This document shows positions 15,258-23,588 of a stretch of DNA of 38,964 nucleotides, piece by piece. The position numbers were made by a program, and so were the translations under genes. The stretch spans positions 1 through 38,964 of the forward strand of contig JAMCQZ010000009.1 of NCBI GenBank assembly GCA_023380305.1. Direction: 5' to 3'. Numbering within the stretch: the stretch's first letter is position 1; every line of letters begins with the position of its first letter. The DNA comes from Patescibacteria group bacterium. Its GTDB lineage: Bacteria > Patescibacteriota > Minisyncoccia > UBA6257 > Colwellbacteraceae. Under the pieces are notes generated by a model. That model saw only the letters and a program-made list of their open reading frames with translations, did no database searches and was not told where the DNA came from.

Positions 15258-16070
15258 CCCCTCTTCGCCGAAAACGGCCGTAAGAGTGCCCAAAAGGTCG
15301 GTGCGGTAAACCTTGGCGCCGGCCGCCTCGAGCCGGCGCTGGGCTTCGGCTCCGGGGTGGCCGTAAGAATTCTTTCCGACCTCGATGATGGCCGCCGCGG
15401 GCCTGACCGCCTCCAAAAACTCTCGAGTCGAAGAACGGTTTGATCCGTGATGTCCCACCTTCAACATCTCGGCGCGGATATCGTGTCCGGCCGCGATTTT
15501 TTCTTCCGCCAACGCCGAGATGTCGGCCGCAAACAAAGTTCTCCCGAAAGAAGTCTTCAGAATGATTACTAAAGAAGCGTCGTTCGTGTCTTCAAAGCTT
15601 TCTCCGGCTTCCGGAGACAGAATGTCCATTTCCGCATCCGCGAAATAAATCTTATCGTCTTCCCCCAGGCCGATCACCGGAATTTCTTTTTGATTGAGCT
15701 CCTCCAGGAAGGTTTTCAAGGCGCGGTCGTTTCTTTGATTTCGCGCATAGATAAAAGCTCCGACTTCGTAGCTTTTCAAGACTTCCCGCAAACCGCTTAG
15801 ATGGTCGGCGTTCGGATGCGTCAGTATCAGAAAATCGACATAGCGCCGCGCCGGCCCCAATATCCGGTCGAGTTCGCGAACAACCGACCTATCCGGCCCG
15901 CCGTCGAGGAGAAATCTCGCGCCTTTGACAGCTATAAGCTCGCTGTCTCCCTGCCCGACGTCCAAAAAATAGACACGATCGGAAAAACGGCCGGATCGCA
16001 AGGCGCGGATTTCCGAAAAAACAAGGATATTACATAAAACGAGCGCAAAGATTAATAACGGCTTCCGCAT
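15234..16070 (-). CDS. ComEC-type metallo-beta-lactamase domain protein (separate gene)
   Basis: In DNA-uptake proteins of the ComEC/Rec2 family, a metallo-beta-lactamase domain follows the membrane channel and is thought to degrade the non-transported strand. Here that domain is its own 278-residue protein. A hydrophobic N-terminal segment (about residues 4-20) would export or anchor it. The domain shows DVGQGDSELI, LDGG, and the metal motif LTHPNADHLSG, then KVGHHGSNRSST and ASLVIIL. It overlaps the membrane-part gene by 41 nt in another frame. Its stop is TGA. It may also have a role outside competence. Confidence 0.9.
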   Translation of the reverse strand: MRKPLLIFALVLCNILVFSEIRALRSGRFSDRVYFLDVGQGDSELIAVKGARFLLDGGPDRSVVRELDRILGPARRYVDFLILTHPNADHLSGLREVLKSYEVGAFIYARNQRNDRALKTFLEELNQKEIPVIGLGEDDKIYFADAEMDILSPEAGESFEDTNDASLVIILKTSFGRTLFAADISALAEEKIAAGHDIRAEMLKVGHHGSNRSSTREFLEAVRPAAAIIEVGKNSYGHPGAEAQRRLEAAGAKVYRTDLLGTLTAVFGEEGFKIMKIR

Positions 16071-17328
16071 AGTTTAATAATATTTGAAGACCCCACCCGA
16101 CGATGATAGCCAAAGGTTTTGAAACGATCGCGAGACCGGCCACGGCGAATCCTCCGAACATGATCAGTGGCGTAACAGCCAAGACAAAAATATTCGGAAC
16201 AACGGACAACGCGCTAAATCCGCCGGTTTTTACGATTAAAAGCGGCGCCACCATGGCCTGGGCCGATACGGTCTGAACGGCGTTGTCTTTCCAGCCTAAA
16301 AATCCCCTGTCCTCAATCCGCAACTTTCCCTTCAAAAAAGGGGCGAGATAAGCGATACCGAAGAAAGCGAGAAAGGACAACTGAAATCCAAGATCAAAAA
16401 CGAGGAGCCGGGGGTCGACCAGGACCATGGCAAGCCCGGCGAAGACAACCGGATTTTTGGCCGAATAAACGCGATCGTTGCGTCTGGCGATCAAAGACAG
16501 GAACGACATGATGGCAGCCCGCACGACCGAAGCGGCCGCGCCCGTCATCAAGACAAATCCCAAAATAAACAACGCCGAAAACCAAAAACTGCGACGCTTC
16601 AGCCCGACGGCGGCCAGAGACGTCTGGACCGCGGCAATGACGATCAACACGTTGTACCCCGACAGAGCGATGAGGTGGCTCGTGCCGGTTTTTTTCAAAT
16701 TATCCAAAAAGGTTTTGGAAAGAAGGCTGTCGTCTCCAAGCGTCATGGCGATCGCGAATCCGGCTTCGGAAAGCGGCAAGGTCTTCCGCAACCCGGATTC
16801 CAGAACGCTTTTAAACCCGTAAAGCGTCCGGCGCAAAGAAAATCCCCGGGTTTCGGCCACCAAGACGTTTTGAGGAAAAGAGACGCTGCGGCCCCGGGGC
16901 CCCTCCTCGATCCGGCCGGTTACCCGGAGCAAATCTCCGTAAGCGTATTCCGGATATATCCTGTTATAACTCACGATCTCTCCCCTCCATGGCGGTTGAA
17001 ATTTAAGAAGCAACACCTGCGTTTTCTCTTTTAATTCCGGTTCCGCGACTATCCTGGCCAGGAAAACAGCTTCTCCCGGACCCGGCATCTTGGATTCGGC
17101 AAGCGTTTCGCGGAAATGAAAATAGAAACAGCCCGCAAACATCAGCCAGACGCATACTGAAAGAACGCGCCATTTTCTTCCCTTCCGCGCCGTCGAAAAT
17201 AATAAAAAACCGCCGGAAAACGCGGCGGTCGCGGCGAGAGCCCAAACGCCAGAGAAGCCGGCGCCGGCCGCGAACACGCCCGCCAGGAAGAAAACCGAAG
17301 CAGAAAAAAATATCTCCGACGGCCGCAT
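16030..17328 (-). CDS. comEC: ComEC/Rec2 competence membrane protein (channel part)
   Basis: ComEC forms the inner-membrane channel for single-stranded DNA in natural transformation. The 432-residue product has N-terminal transmembrane helices, a soluble OB-like part (about residues 65-165, with YGDLLRVTGRIEEGPRG), and the Competence domain with the signature GTSHLIALSGYNVLIV near residues 220-235 and several more helices. It stops after the membrane domain; the C-terminal metallo-beta-lactamase domain is in the next, overlapping gene. The ATG starts 2 nt after the mnmA stop. I see both halves as intact, so a two-gene ComEC is more likely than a pseudogene. Confidence 0.9.
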   Translation of the reverse strand: MRPSEIFFSASVFFLAGVFAAGAGFSGVWALAATAAFSGGFLLFSTARKGRKWRVLSVCVWLMFAGCFYFHFRETLAESKMPGPGEAVFLARIVAEPELKEKTQVLLLKFQPPWRGEIVSYNRIYPEYAYGDLLRVTGRIEEGPRGRSVSFPQNVLVAETRGFSLRRTLYGFKSVLESGLRKTLPLSEAGFAIAMTLGDDSLLSKTFLDNLKKTGTSHLIALSGYNVLIVIAAVQTSLAAVGLKRRSFWFSALFILGFVLMTGAAASVVRAAIMSFLSLIARRNDRVYSAKNPVVFAGLAMVLVDPRLLVFDLGFQLSFLAFFGIAYLAPFLKGKLRIEDRGFLGWKDNAVQTVSAQAMVAPLLIVKTGGFSALSVVPNIFVLAVTPLIMFGGFAVAGLAIVSKPLAIIVGWGLQILLNYAEAVINLCARFM

Positions 17329-17329
17329 C

Positions 17330-18379
17330 TCAAATTTCGGCGATGATTCCGCCGCCGAGCATCCGTCCCTTTTTGTCGTAGAAGACGGCCGACTGGCCCT
17401 CGGCCACGAACTTCTGGGATTTTTGCGGCTGGAAAATCCACCTGTTCCCTTTTTTCGACAACCGACCCGGGAAAAGCGGCTGCCTGTATCTCACGCGACA
17501 GAGAATATCGGAACCCGCGATTTCTTTTTCCGGAACCAACAGATTGACATCCCCGATTTCGAATTCGTTTTTTAACAAAAGCCTGCTTTGCCCCGGGACG
17601 GCGACAATGACGTTTTTTTTCACATTTTTTTCAGCCACGTAAAGCGGCTCTTTCCCGGGAACCCCGAGGCCGTGTCTCTGGCCGACCGTGTAATACCAGG
17701 CGCCCTGATGCCGGCCGATCTCTCGACCCTCCTCGTCGAGTATCAGCCCCTCCTTCGCCGGGATGAAAATTTTGAGAAAATCGTCTATGGATACTTTTCC
17801 CAAAAAACAAATTCCTTGGGAATCTTTTTTTTCGGCGGTCAAAAGGCCGGCCGATTTCGCGACGCGACGCACTTCCGATTTGAGCATCTTTCCCACCGGA
17901 AAAAGGCAGAACTTCAGATCGTTTTTTTTGACGGCCCACAAAAAATACGTCTGATCCTTATTCTTGTCCTTGGCCGCGAAAACAGCTCTTCTTTGCGGAT
18001 CGACGACGGCGTAGTGGCCGGTCGCGATATAATCGGCGCCCAGCCTCTTGGCTCTTTCAAGAAATAACCCGAATTTTATTTCCTTGTTGCACATAACATC
18101 GGGATTCGGCGTCAGTCCTTGTTTATAGCCCCCGATCATGTAATCCACGACGAAGCGTTTATATTCCTGCTTGAAATCCCAGACATAAAAAGGAATGCCT
18201 ATTTTCTCGGCCGCGCGGCGGGCGTCCTCGCTATCCTTCTCGTCGCAGCCATCGATATTGTATCCGGCCATGAAAACGCCGACGACGTCATACCCGGCGC
18301 GCTTCAACAAATAAGCGGAGACGCTCGAGTCGACTCCGCCGGACATGCCGACAAAAACGATTTTCTTCCGGCGAGGCAT
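17330..18379 (-). CDS. mnmA: tRNA-specific 2-thiouridylase MnmA
   Basis: MnmA puts sulfur on U34 of tRNA-Lys, Glu and Gln. The 349-residue product carries the PP-loop GMSGGVDSSV at residues 11-20, the nucleophilic Cys in PDVMCNKEIKF near residue 95, the second catalytic Cys in SQGICFLGKV, and the C-terminal YTVGQRHGLG. Length fits the family. It is the first gene of a likely operon with the two comEC genes, and has a leaderless-type promoter directly before it. Two of its expected substrate types, tRNA-Lys(TTT) and a tRNA-Glu, are encoded in this window, although this Glu tRNA has anticodon CTC. Confidence 0.96.
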   Translation of the reverse strand: MPRRKKIVFVGMSGGVDSSVSAYLLKRAGYDVVGVFMAGYNIDGCDEKDSEDARRAAEKIGIPFYVWDFKQEYKRFVVDYMIGGYKQGLTPNPDVMCNKEIKFGLFLERAKRLGADYIATGHYAVVDPQRRAVFAAKDKNKDQTYFLWAVKKNDLKFCLFPVGKMLKSEVRRVAKSAGLLTAEKKDSQGICFLGKVSIDDFLKIFIPAKEGLILDEEGREIGRHQGAWYYTVGQRHGLGVPGKEPLYVAEKNVKKNVIVAVPGQSRLLLKNEFEIGDVNLLVPEKEIAGSDILCRVRYRQPLFPGRLSKKGNRWIFQPQKSQKFVAEGQSAVFYDKKGRMLGGGIIAEI

Positions 18380-18388
18380 TTCATCGGA

Positions 18389-18417
18389 AGATTAGCAGAA
18401 CGGCTAAAAAATGACAA
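18389..18417 (-). promoter_or_regulatory. Promoter for mnmA
   Basis: TTGTCA, a 17-nt spacer and TAATCT on the minus strand, with the -10 box ending 9 nt before the mnmA ATG. The -35 lies just after the T-run of the efp terminator, so the two operons are separated compactly. Confidence 0.7.
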
Positions 18418-18420
18418 AAG

Positions 18421-18443
18421 AAAAAATCCCGCGGAGCGGGACT
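18421..18443 (-). terminator. Rho-independent terminator after efp
   Basis: On the minus strand GTCCCGC-TCC-GCGGGAT forms a 6-7 bp GC-rich stem followed by a run of T. It closes the secD-to-efp operon 12 nt after the efp stop. Confidence 0.87.
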
Positions 18444-18454
18444 TTTTCCGAATC

Positions 18455-19027
18455 TTATTTCGTTTTTTCCACCCTTTCGACGTATTGTCCGGTTTCGGTG
18501 TTGATGCGCACGACATCGCCTTGGTTGATAAAAAGCGGCGCGTTGATCTTCGCCCCGCCTTGCAGGGTTACCATCTTGTTGCCTCCCTGAGCGGTATTGC
18601 CCTTGATCGAAGGCGGCGCCTCGAGAACTTCCAATTCCATTTTGATCGGTATCTGCACCTTGATCGGCTTGCCGTCCAAGATAAACGCGGTTACTTCGGT
18701 CTGCGGCTTCAAAAACTGGCCGGCCGCGCCCAAGACATCCTCGGAAAGCATAAGGCGGTTTTTCGGATTGCCTTTTTCCTGGAACCAGTACTCGCCCCGG
18801 TGGCTGTAAAGGAAAACCGCTTCCATCCGTTCGATGTCGATCTCTTCGATGGCATCCGATGCTTGCCAGGTGCGTTCGACAACTTTGCCGCTGATCAAAT
18901 TTTTAAGTCTGGTCGTTACCACTGCCTTTCTCTGCTGCATTCTCATAAAAGCCACGTCAATCACCTCAAAGACTTCGTGGTTGAAGCGAATGATCATGCC
19001 CTTTTTTAAATCCGTGTATGAAATCAT
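18455..19027 (-). CDS. efp: Elongation factor P with Gln at the loop tip
   Basis: EF-P rescues ribosomes stalled on polyproline by reaching into the peptidyl-transferase centre with a conserved loop. I start it at the ATG of MISYTDLKKGM (190 residues); the track start is an upstream TTG. The three domains are complete, ending in INTETGQYVERV. Without gaps, the loop FMRMQQRKA aligns with FVKPGKGQA of Escherichia coli, which puts Gln32 where Lys34 (or Arg in rhamnosylated forms) normally is, flanked by Arg and Lys. The usual P-G/G residues around the tip are lost too. No modification enzyme is nearby. It follows the ATPase gene by 4 nt. Confidence 0.95.
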   Translation of the reverse strand: MISYTDLKKGMIIRFNHEVFEVIDVAFMRMQQRKAVVTTRLKNLISGKVVERTWQASDAIEEIDIERMEAVFLYSHRGEYWFQEKGNPKNRLMLSEDVLGAAGQFLKPQTEVTAFILDGKPIKVQIPIKMELEVLEAPPSIKGNTAQGGNKMVTLQGGAKINAPLFINQGDVVRINTETGQYVERVEKTK

Positions 19028-19031
19028 GGTC

Positions 19032-20501
19032 TTATTTTTCCGTTTCGGAGTCAATGTTGTCCGCCTTTTTTTCCGCTTCGGCCGGATTCGCGTTCGAACC
19101 GAGGGCGGCGCTCAAGGCCTTTCTTAAATCGTCGATAATGATAGGCTTCCTTTCTTTCGGACGCAAGAGCTGGTTTATAGGCAGTTCGCTCCGGCGTTCG
19201 GCTTTTTCCTCGATGATGTTCTGTCGCCGCGTCCATTCTTCGGTGATCTGTTTTTCGACGGTTACCTTCGGAGTGCCGTATTTCTTCCGGCTCTGATCGA
19301 CGATGAGTTCGCTGAAAGATTCCAGGGGTTCCATGGGCGGAGGCAGGTTCTGGATCGAAAAAGGCCGGGAGGGCGCTCCGTCGATGATCATTTTGATATA
19401 AGCGTGCCAGTTGCTCAAATTGACGAGATCCCTGTCTTCGAACTCGGGCAGAAACTCTTTTTCCAAGAATTCCGCGTCTTCGGCGCCGATGCGGAAAGAA
19501 ATCATCGTGCCGACGTTTCCGATGATGGCCGCCTTAACGAGATCGGTCAACTGTTCCAGATACTGATGCGCCAGAATCAGGCTCAAGCGGTATTTGCGTG
19601 CTTCGGAAAGAACCACGGCGAAGGAATCGGTCGAAAAGTTTTGAAATTCATCGATATAAAGGAAGAAGTCGCGGCGTTCCGCCTCGGGGACGTCGGCGCG
19701 ACTCATGGCGGCCTGTTGAAGCTTGGTGATGAGCATCGCTCCCAAAAGGTTGGAGTTGTCTTCGCCGATTCTCCCGCGGGAAAGATTGGCGATCAAAATC
19801 TTCCCCTCGTCCATGACGCTCCGCATATTGAGTCCGGAAATCTGCTGGCCGATAACATTCCTGATCAAGGGATTGGCCACAAACTGACCGATTTTGTTTT
19901 GAATGGCACCGACCGCTTCGGTGGCATACCTGTCGGTGTATTTGGCGAACTCGTTCACCCAAAAACTCTTGACTACCGGATCCTCCAGCCGGTCGACGAC
20001 GCTCTCGCGATAGCTTTTTTCAGCGAGCATTCTCATGATTCCCAAGAGGGTTGAACCCGGATATTCCAAGAGCGCAAGAAGCGTGTTATTCAGGATATAT
20101 TCCATCCTGGCGGACCAAACATCAGGCCAGATTTTTTTGAAAACGCTCATGATACCCGAGGCGACCAGGTGCCGGTGCTCGCCGTGGACGTTTTCCAAGG
20201 CGTTGAAGCCTATCGGAAAATCGGTGTCCGCCGGATTGAAATAGATGACGTCGTCTATCCGTTCCGCCGGAATGAAATTGAGCAATTTCTCGGCCGCGTC
20301 TCCGTGGGGGTCGAACCAGGCGGCTCCGTGTCCGGCGCGGACGTCTTCGATAAACATCCGCTCCATCATCGTCGTCTTGCCGACGCCGCTCTTTCCGATC
20401 ATGTACATGTGGCGCCTCCGGTCATCGGTCTTGATACCGAATTTGACCACGCGATTCCTAAAGTTCGTCTGACCGAAATAAATTATCTCGTTGTCTTCCA
20501 T
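19032..20501 (-). CDS. TraG/VirD4-type ATPase (TraM-recognition family), soluble
   Basis: The 489-residue protein is a RecA-fold motor related to type IV secretion coupling proteins. Walker A is GKSGVGKT at residues 36-43, DPHGDAAEKLL follows at about 64-74, and Walker B LYIDEF is near 281-286, followed by ARKYRLSLILAHQYLEQL, the TraG/TraD C-terminal block. Unlike VirD4 there is no N-terminal membrane segment; the upstream gene supplies a membrane protein. The last 90 residues are charged and probably partly disordered. Substrate (DNA, protein or pilus parts) is unknown. It could also be a HerA-like DNA motor, but the DPHGD and IDEFQNF pattern favours the coupling-protein group. Confidence 0.82.
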   Translation of the reverse strand: MEDNEIIYFGQTNFRNRVVKFGIKTDDRRRHMYMIGKSGVGKTTMMERMFIEDVRAGHGAAWFDPHGDAAEKLLNFIPAERIDDVIYFNPADTDFPIGFNALENVHGEHRHLVASGIMSVFKKIWPDVWSARMEYILNNTLLALLEYPGSTLLGIMRMLAEKSYRESVVDRLEDPVVKSFWVNEFAKYTDRYATEAVGAIQNKIGQFVANPLIRNVIGQQISGLNMRSVMDEGKILIANLSRGRIGEDNSNLLGAMLITKLQQAAMSRADVPEAERRDFFLYIDEFQNFSTDSFAVVLSEARKYRLSLILAHQYLEQLTDLVKAAIIGNVGTMISFRIGAEDAEFLEKEFLPEFEDRDLVNLSNWHAYIKMIIDGAPSRPFSIQNLPPPMEPLESFSELIVDQSRKKYGTPKVTVEKQITEEWTRRQNIIEEKAERRSELPINQLLRPKERKPIIIDDLRKALSAALGSNANPAEAEKKADNIDSETEK

Positions 20502-20512
20502 ATCCTTATGCC

Positions 20513-20531
20513 ATTATAACCCCGAAAGGGG
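20513..20531 (-). promoter_or_regulatory. Possible internal promoter and hairpin before the ATPase gene
   Basis: A CCCC-GAAA-GGGG hairpin (20520-20531) is directly followed on the minus strand by TATAAT (20513-20518), 11 nt before the ATPase ATG. No good -35 is visible. It may allow separate ATPase-efp transcription. Confidence 0.4.
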
Positions 20532-20539
20532 CGACGCGG

Positions 20540-21832
20540 CTAACTCTCGATCGGCAAATTGGCCGGAGGCTCGGCCTTGACCGCTTCGGTTTTAACGACT
20601 CCCGGAGCGCCGACGTCAGTTACCGGGAAATGATAGATAGTGGCCAGCTCCTCGACGCTCCACAAAGACGGGTCAAGCACGCGATCCTTGAAATACGGCG
20701 TGTATAACTGTTCGAGAGGCGTCCGCAGATCAAATTTCCTGTTCACAAAATGCCTGTAGATGGATTTTTTCTTCATCAACAAGGTCCTGTCTTTAAAAAG
20801 GAATCTCGGTTTTTTGGTGAAGGTTACCGGCGACGGCCGCATGAAATTCAGATGGCCCACGGTAAATATCTGGAAAGTGGAGTTGACGGCGTAAAACTTC
20901 CCTTTGTCCATGACATCTTTCCTCGCGACATAAACAAATCGCGGAATGGCTTGAAAAACCAGTTTCGAAGCTTTGGCGTTCGCCGCTCGGATCTGCTCTA
21001 TTTCCTCGGAGGTTAAATCCTTGTTCTCTTTAGGATCGCCTGTCTTCTTGGTCATAACCTTCTTTATATAATCCGCCGCCATCTTCTTGAAACTGCCGCT
21101 ATCAAACGGCCTCATCAAAATCTGGTACCAGATATATTCTCCCTCCTTCAAATTGGCCATCACCTCGAGAAGTCCGGCGATCGGATCGATTTTTTCGACG
21201 TCGAACCTGAAGCGACTGATGGTGGCGCCTCCGGAAAAATCCGTATAGGTCCTCATCGGCAAAGCGTTGCTGATGCCTTTTTTCCCGAGAATCATATCCG
21301 CCCCGTAGACGTCATATTCGCCGTTCGGGAGATCTGGCGGCAAAACTTTGGTATAATCGTCGGTTTCGGTGATTTCGGCGTCCGGATACTGGCCGTAAAT
21401 GGCCGATTGAACGATATTTTTATCTTTGACCGGAAAATGGAAAATAAACCTGATTAAGTTGTGCGAAGCGGCGATCTCCGCCGAGATCCAATCCTCGACT
21501 TTTCCTTCCAAAACGATTTCTTCCGGCTTCAGTCCGAAACTATAGATGCCGTAGATGCTCGCGAAGACCTGTTCCATGGATTTCGGTGATTTTATGTTCT
21601 CGCGCGGCACCTTGATTTCCACGTCCATCCAAGTCAGTTTGCCCAAATAGTCGCCGATGATGGAATCCATCCACCAGATTTTGAAGAAGCGGTAAAACAA
21701 AGTGAAGATAATAAGGAGAACGCCGCCGAGGATGATCGTTTCGATCAATAGCCAGTAACTCGCCTCGGTAAAGTGGCTGAGATTCAGCAGAAAATTGGTT
21801 ATGAATTTGACGGCGTTTTCTATTATGACCAT
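20540..21832 (-). CDS. Conserved-looking membrane protein partnered with the TraG-type ATPase
   Basis: The 430-residue protein has a strongly hydrophobic segment near residues 25-50 (WLLIETIILGGVLLIIFTLF) preceded by a short amphipathic stretch, then a long soluble part that is probably cytosolic. The soluble part opens WMDVEIKVPRENIKSPKSME and includes mixed alpha/beta segments (VEDWISAEIAASHNLIRFIF, PDAEITETDDYTKVLPP). No enzymatic motif is seen and I cannot name the family. It overlaps the sigma4/HARE gene by 10 nt and precedes the ATPase by 38 nt, so it is a good candidate for the membrane anchor or platform of that motor. Confidence 0.75.
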   Translation of the reverse strand: MVIIENAVKFITNFLLNLSHFTEASYWLLIETIILGGVLLIIFTLFYRFFKIWWMDSIIGDYLGKLTWMDVEIKVPRENIKSPKSMEQVFASIYGIYSFGLKPEEIVLEGKVEDWISAEIAASHNLIRFIFHFPVKDKNIVQSAIYGQYPDAEITETDDYTKVLPPDLPNGEYDVYGADMILGKKGISNALPMRTYTDFSGGATISRFRFDVEKIDPIAGLLEVMANLKEGEYIWYQILMRPFDSGSFKKMAADYIKKVMTKKTGDPKENKDLTSEEIEQIRAANAKASKLVFQAIPRFVYVARKDVMDKGKFYAVNSTFQIFTVGHLNFMRPSPVTFTKKPRFLFKDRTLLMKKKSIYRHFVNRKFDLRTPLEQLYTPYFKDRVLDPSLWSVEELATIYHFPVTDVGAPGVVKTEAVKAEPPANLPIES

Positions 21833-22656
21833 TGTTTCAGGCCGTAGGTTCCCCGAGAAACCAGAGTGAATTTATCCCTGTCTTTGATGAGTTCGTTATG
21901 AACGGTCGGGGCATGGCTTTTGATCATCGCGGCGATCTCCGTGAAGTGGAGCGGCTTTCCGGATTTTTTCAAAGCCAGATAAATCTTCGCCCTGACGGTC
22001 TTCGGACGGATCTCGTCCCAATCCCGCAGACCGAGGTCGCCGTAAGGACCAACGTCGATTTTCTTTGAAATGGAAACGTAGTGCAAGGCCACGGTTTCGG
22101 TCATGTTCTGCGGAGCGACGATCGAACGAAGGATGTCCAAAAATTCCTCGGTCTTTTTCAATTGTTTGAGGAGCGACGAATGAATGGAATCCAAAACGTT
22201 CAAGGTGTCGTCTTGCAAATACCAGAAATCGTAATAGTTGTCGTCCTCTTTATAAAATCGGGGCGCGTCTTTCAATTGAAGCAAAAATCTCAATTTGTTC
22301 TTGAAGACCTCCTCTCCCGATTCGGTTCGCGACAAATTGTAAAGATCGTCCATCAAGAGATTGTCCCGCCTCACGCCGCCGGTTCCCGCGAGATGATCGA
22401 TGACAAAGCCGATCAGAGCGTCGGTCTCGGCGATTTTGGCGACAGCCTCCTTGATGTCGGCCACGGCCTGCGATTCCACCTGGCGGATCCGTTCGCGCGT
22501 AACGCCGTAAGCGTCTCCGAGTTCCTGGAGGGTAGCCGGCTCATCCGAAACCAAGCCGAAGCGTTTTTCAACGATTTTCCGGCTCCGGTCGTCAAGCTCG
22601 GCTTTGGCAAAAGCGGCCTCAACCAATTCTTCGATGCTTTGAGGAATTTCTCGCAT
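21823..22656 (-). CDS. DNA-binding protein with sigma-70 region 4 and C-terminal HARE-HTH-like domain
   Basis: The 277-residue protein starts with a sigma-70 region 4 helix-turn-helix (residues about 22-72: EKRFGLVSDEPATLQELGDA then YGVTRERIRQVESQA), which in sigma factors binds the -35 element. Regions 1-3 are absent, so it is not a complete sigma factor. A helical middle part follows, and the last 60 residues (KIYLALKKSGKPLHFTEIAAMIK...LVSRGTYGLKQW) resemble HARE-HTH, the fold of the RNA polymerase delta subunit N-domain. A polymerase-associated regulator is a reasonable inference. It follows secF by 20 nt and overlaps the membrane-protein gene. Confidence 0.83.
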   Translation of the reverse strand: MREIPQSIEELVEAAFAKAELDDRSRKIVEKRFGLVSDEPATLQELGDAYGVTRERIRQVESQAVADIKEAVAKIAETDALIGFVIDHLAGTGGVRRDNLLMDDLYNLSRTESGEEVFKNKLRFLLQLKDAPRFYKEDDNYYDFWYLQDDTLNVLDSIHSSLLKQLKKTEEFLDILRSIVAPQNMTETVALHYVSISKKIDVGPYGDLGLRDWDEIRPKTVRAKIYLALKKSGKPLHFTEIAAMIKSHAPTVHNELIKDRDKFTLVSRGTYGLKQWS

Positions 22657-22676
22657 ATTTCCTTATAAAATTACAA

Positions 22677-23582
22677 TTATTTCTTCCTCGTGTCAAGCTG
22701 ATGCCAAAGCACGAGAAGCGGGCTGGCCACAAAAATCGAAGAATAAGTGCCGAAAAACATGCCGACAAGCATGGTCAAGCTGAAATACTTGATGGAGACC
22801 GGCCCCAGAAGCCAAATGGCCACGAGCATGAGCATCACGGTGATCGAAGTGTTCAAAGACCTCTCGAAGGTCTCGTTGAGGCTTTCGTTCACCACTTTGC
22901 CGAAATCCTCTTTGCCGGAACGATCCTTCTTCAGATTTTCCCTCACCCGGTCAAGAACGACAATCGTGTCGTAAACCGAAAACCCGATAATGGTCAGAAG
23001 CGCGACGATGAAGTTGGTGTCGATGGCGACGTCTTTAAAGTGGCCCATCAAACTGTAAAAGCCCGAAGCGATGATCGTGTCGTGCGCGAGGGCAATCAGA
23101 GTAACCGCGCCGTATTTGTAAGAGCTGACTGGCCAGGAAACCGACGAGAAGGCGTAAGCGACGAATCCGCCGATGATGAGGAGCACGAAAAGAACGACCC
23201 AGATGGATTTTTGTTTGAGTTCGTTCGAAACCGTCGGGGAAACGCTCGAATAGTCGAGACTTTCCACCGGTCCGAAATCTTTCTGCAGTTCCGCGAGATA
23301 AGTCTGTTTGGTCTCTTCATTGATCTCCGGCAAAAGAATCGAATAAGAGTTGGTCGCGCCGTCAAAGGTGATGGCCGGGTTTTCGACGCCGAGCTTCGAA
23401 GTCAAAATATTTTTGAGATCGGCCTCGCCGCCCTTGGCAATCCTGATCTGCCAAAGCGTGCCGCTCTTGAAATCGATGCCCAATTTAAATTTAAAAGTGA
23501 AAATTGAAACAAGGGCCGCCGTCACGAGCAAGGCGGAAACGAGCAAAAACCATTTTTTGTTAGCGATGATGTTCATGTGCAT
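22677..23582 (-). CDS. secF: Protein translocase subunit SecF
   Basis: SecF works with SecD to pull exported proteins through SecYEG using the ion gradient. The 301-residue product has an N-terminal transmembrane helix, the LGIDFKSGTLWQIR motif (family GIDFxGG), an extracytoplasmic domain, and five further helices with GFSVYDTIVVLDRVREN, the family signature, near residues 200-216. Length is normal. The gene follows secD by 6 nt. Two in-frame ATGs, at the annotated start and two codons later, are equally possible. Confidence 0.96.
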   Translation of the reverse strand: MHMNIIANKKWFLLVSALLVTAALVSIFTFKFKLGIDFKSGTLWQIRIAKGGEADLKNILTSKLGVENPAITFDGATNSYSILLPEINEETKQTYLAELQKDFGPVESLDYSSVSPTVSNELKQKSIWVVLFVLLIIGGFVAYAFSSVSWPVSSYKYGAVTLIALAHDTIIASGFYSLMGHFKDVAIDTNFIVALLTIIGFSVYDTIVVLDRVRENLKKDRSGKEDFGKVVNESLNETFERSLNTSITVMLMLVAIWLLGPVSIKYFSLTMLVGMFFGTYSSIFVASPLLVLWHQLDTRKK

Positions 23583-23588
23583 GGAATG

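Noticed and set aside
19032-20501. A complete conjugation or type IV secretion locus around the TraG-like ATPase
   Set aside because: No relaxase, VirB4, VirB6 or VirB8-10-like gene is present in the window; only the motor and its membrane neighbour are seen.
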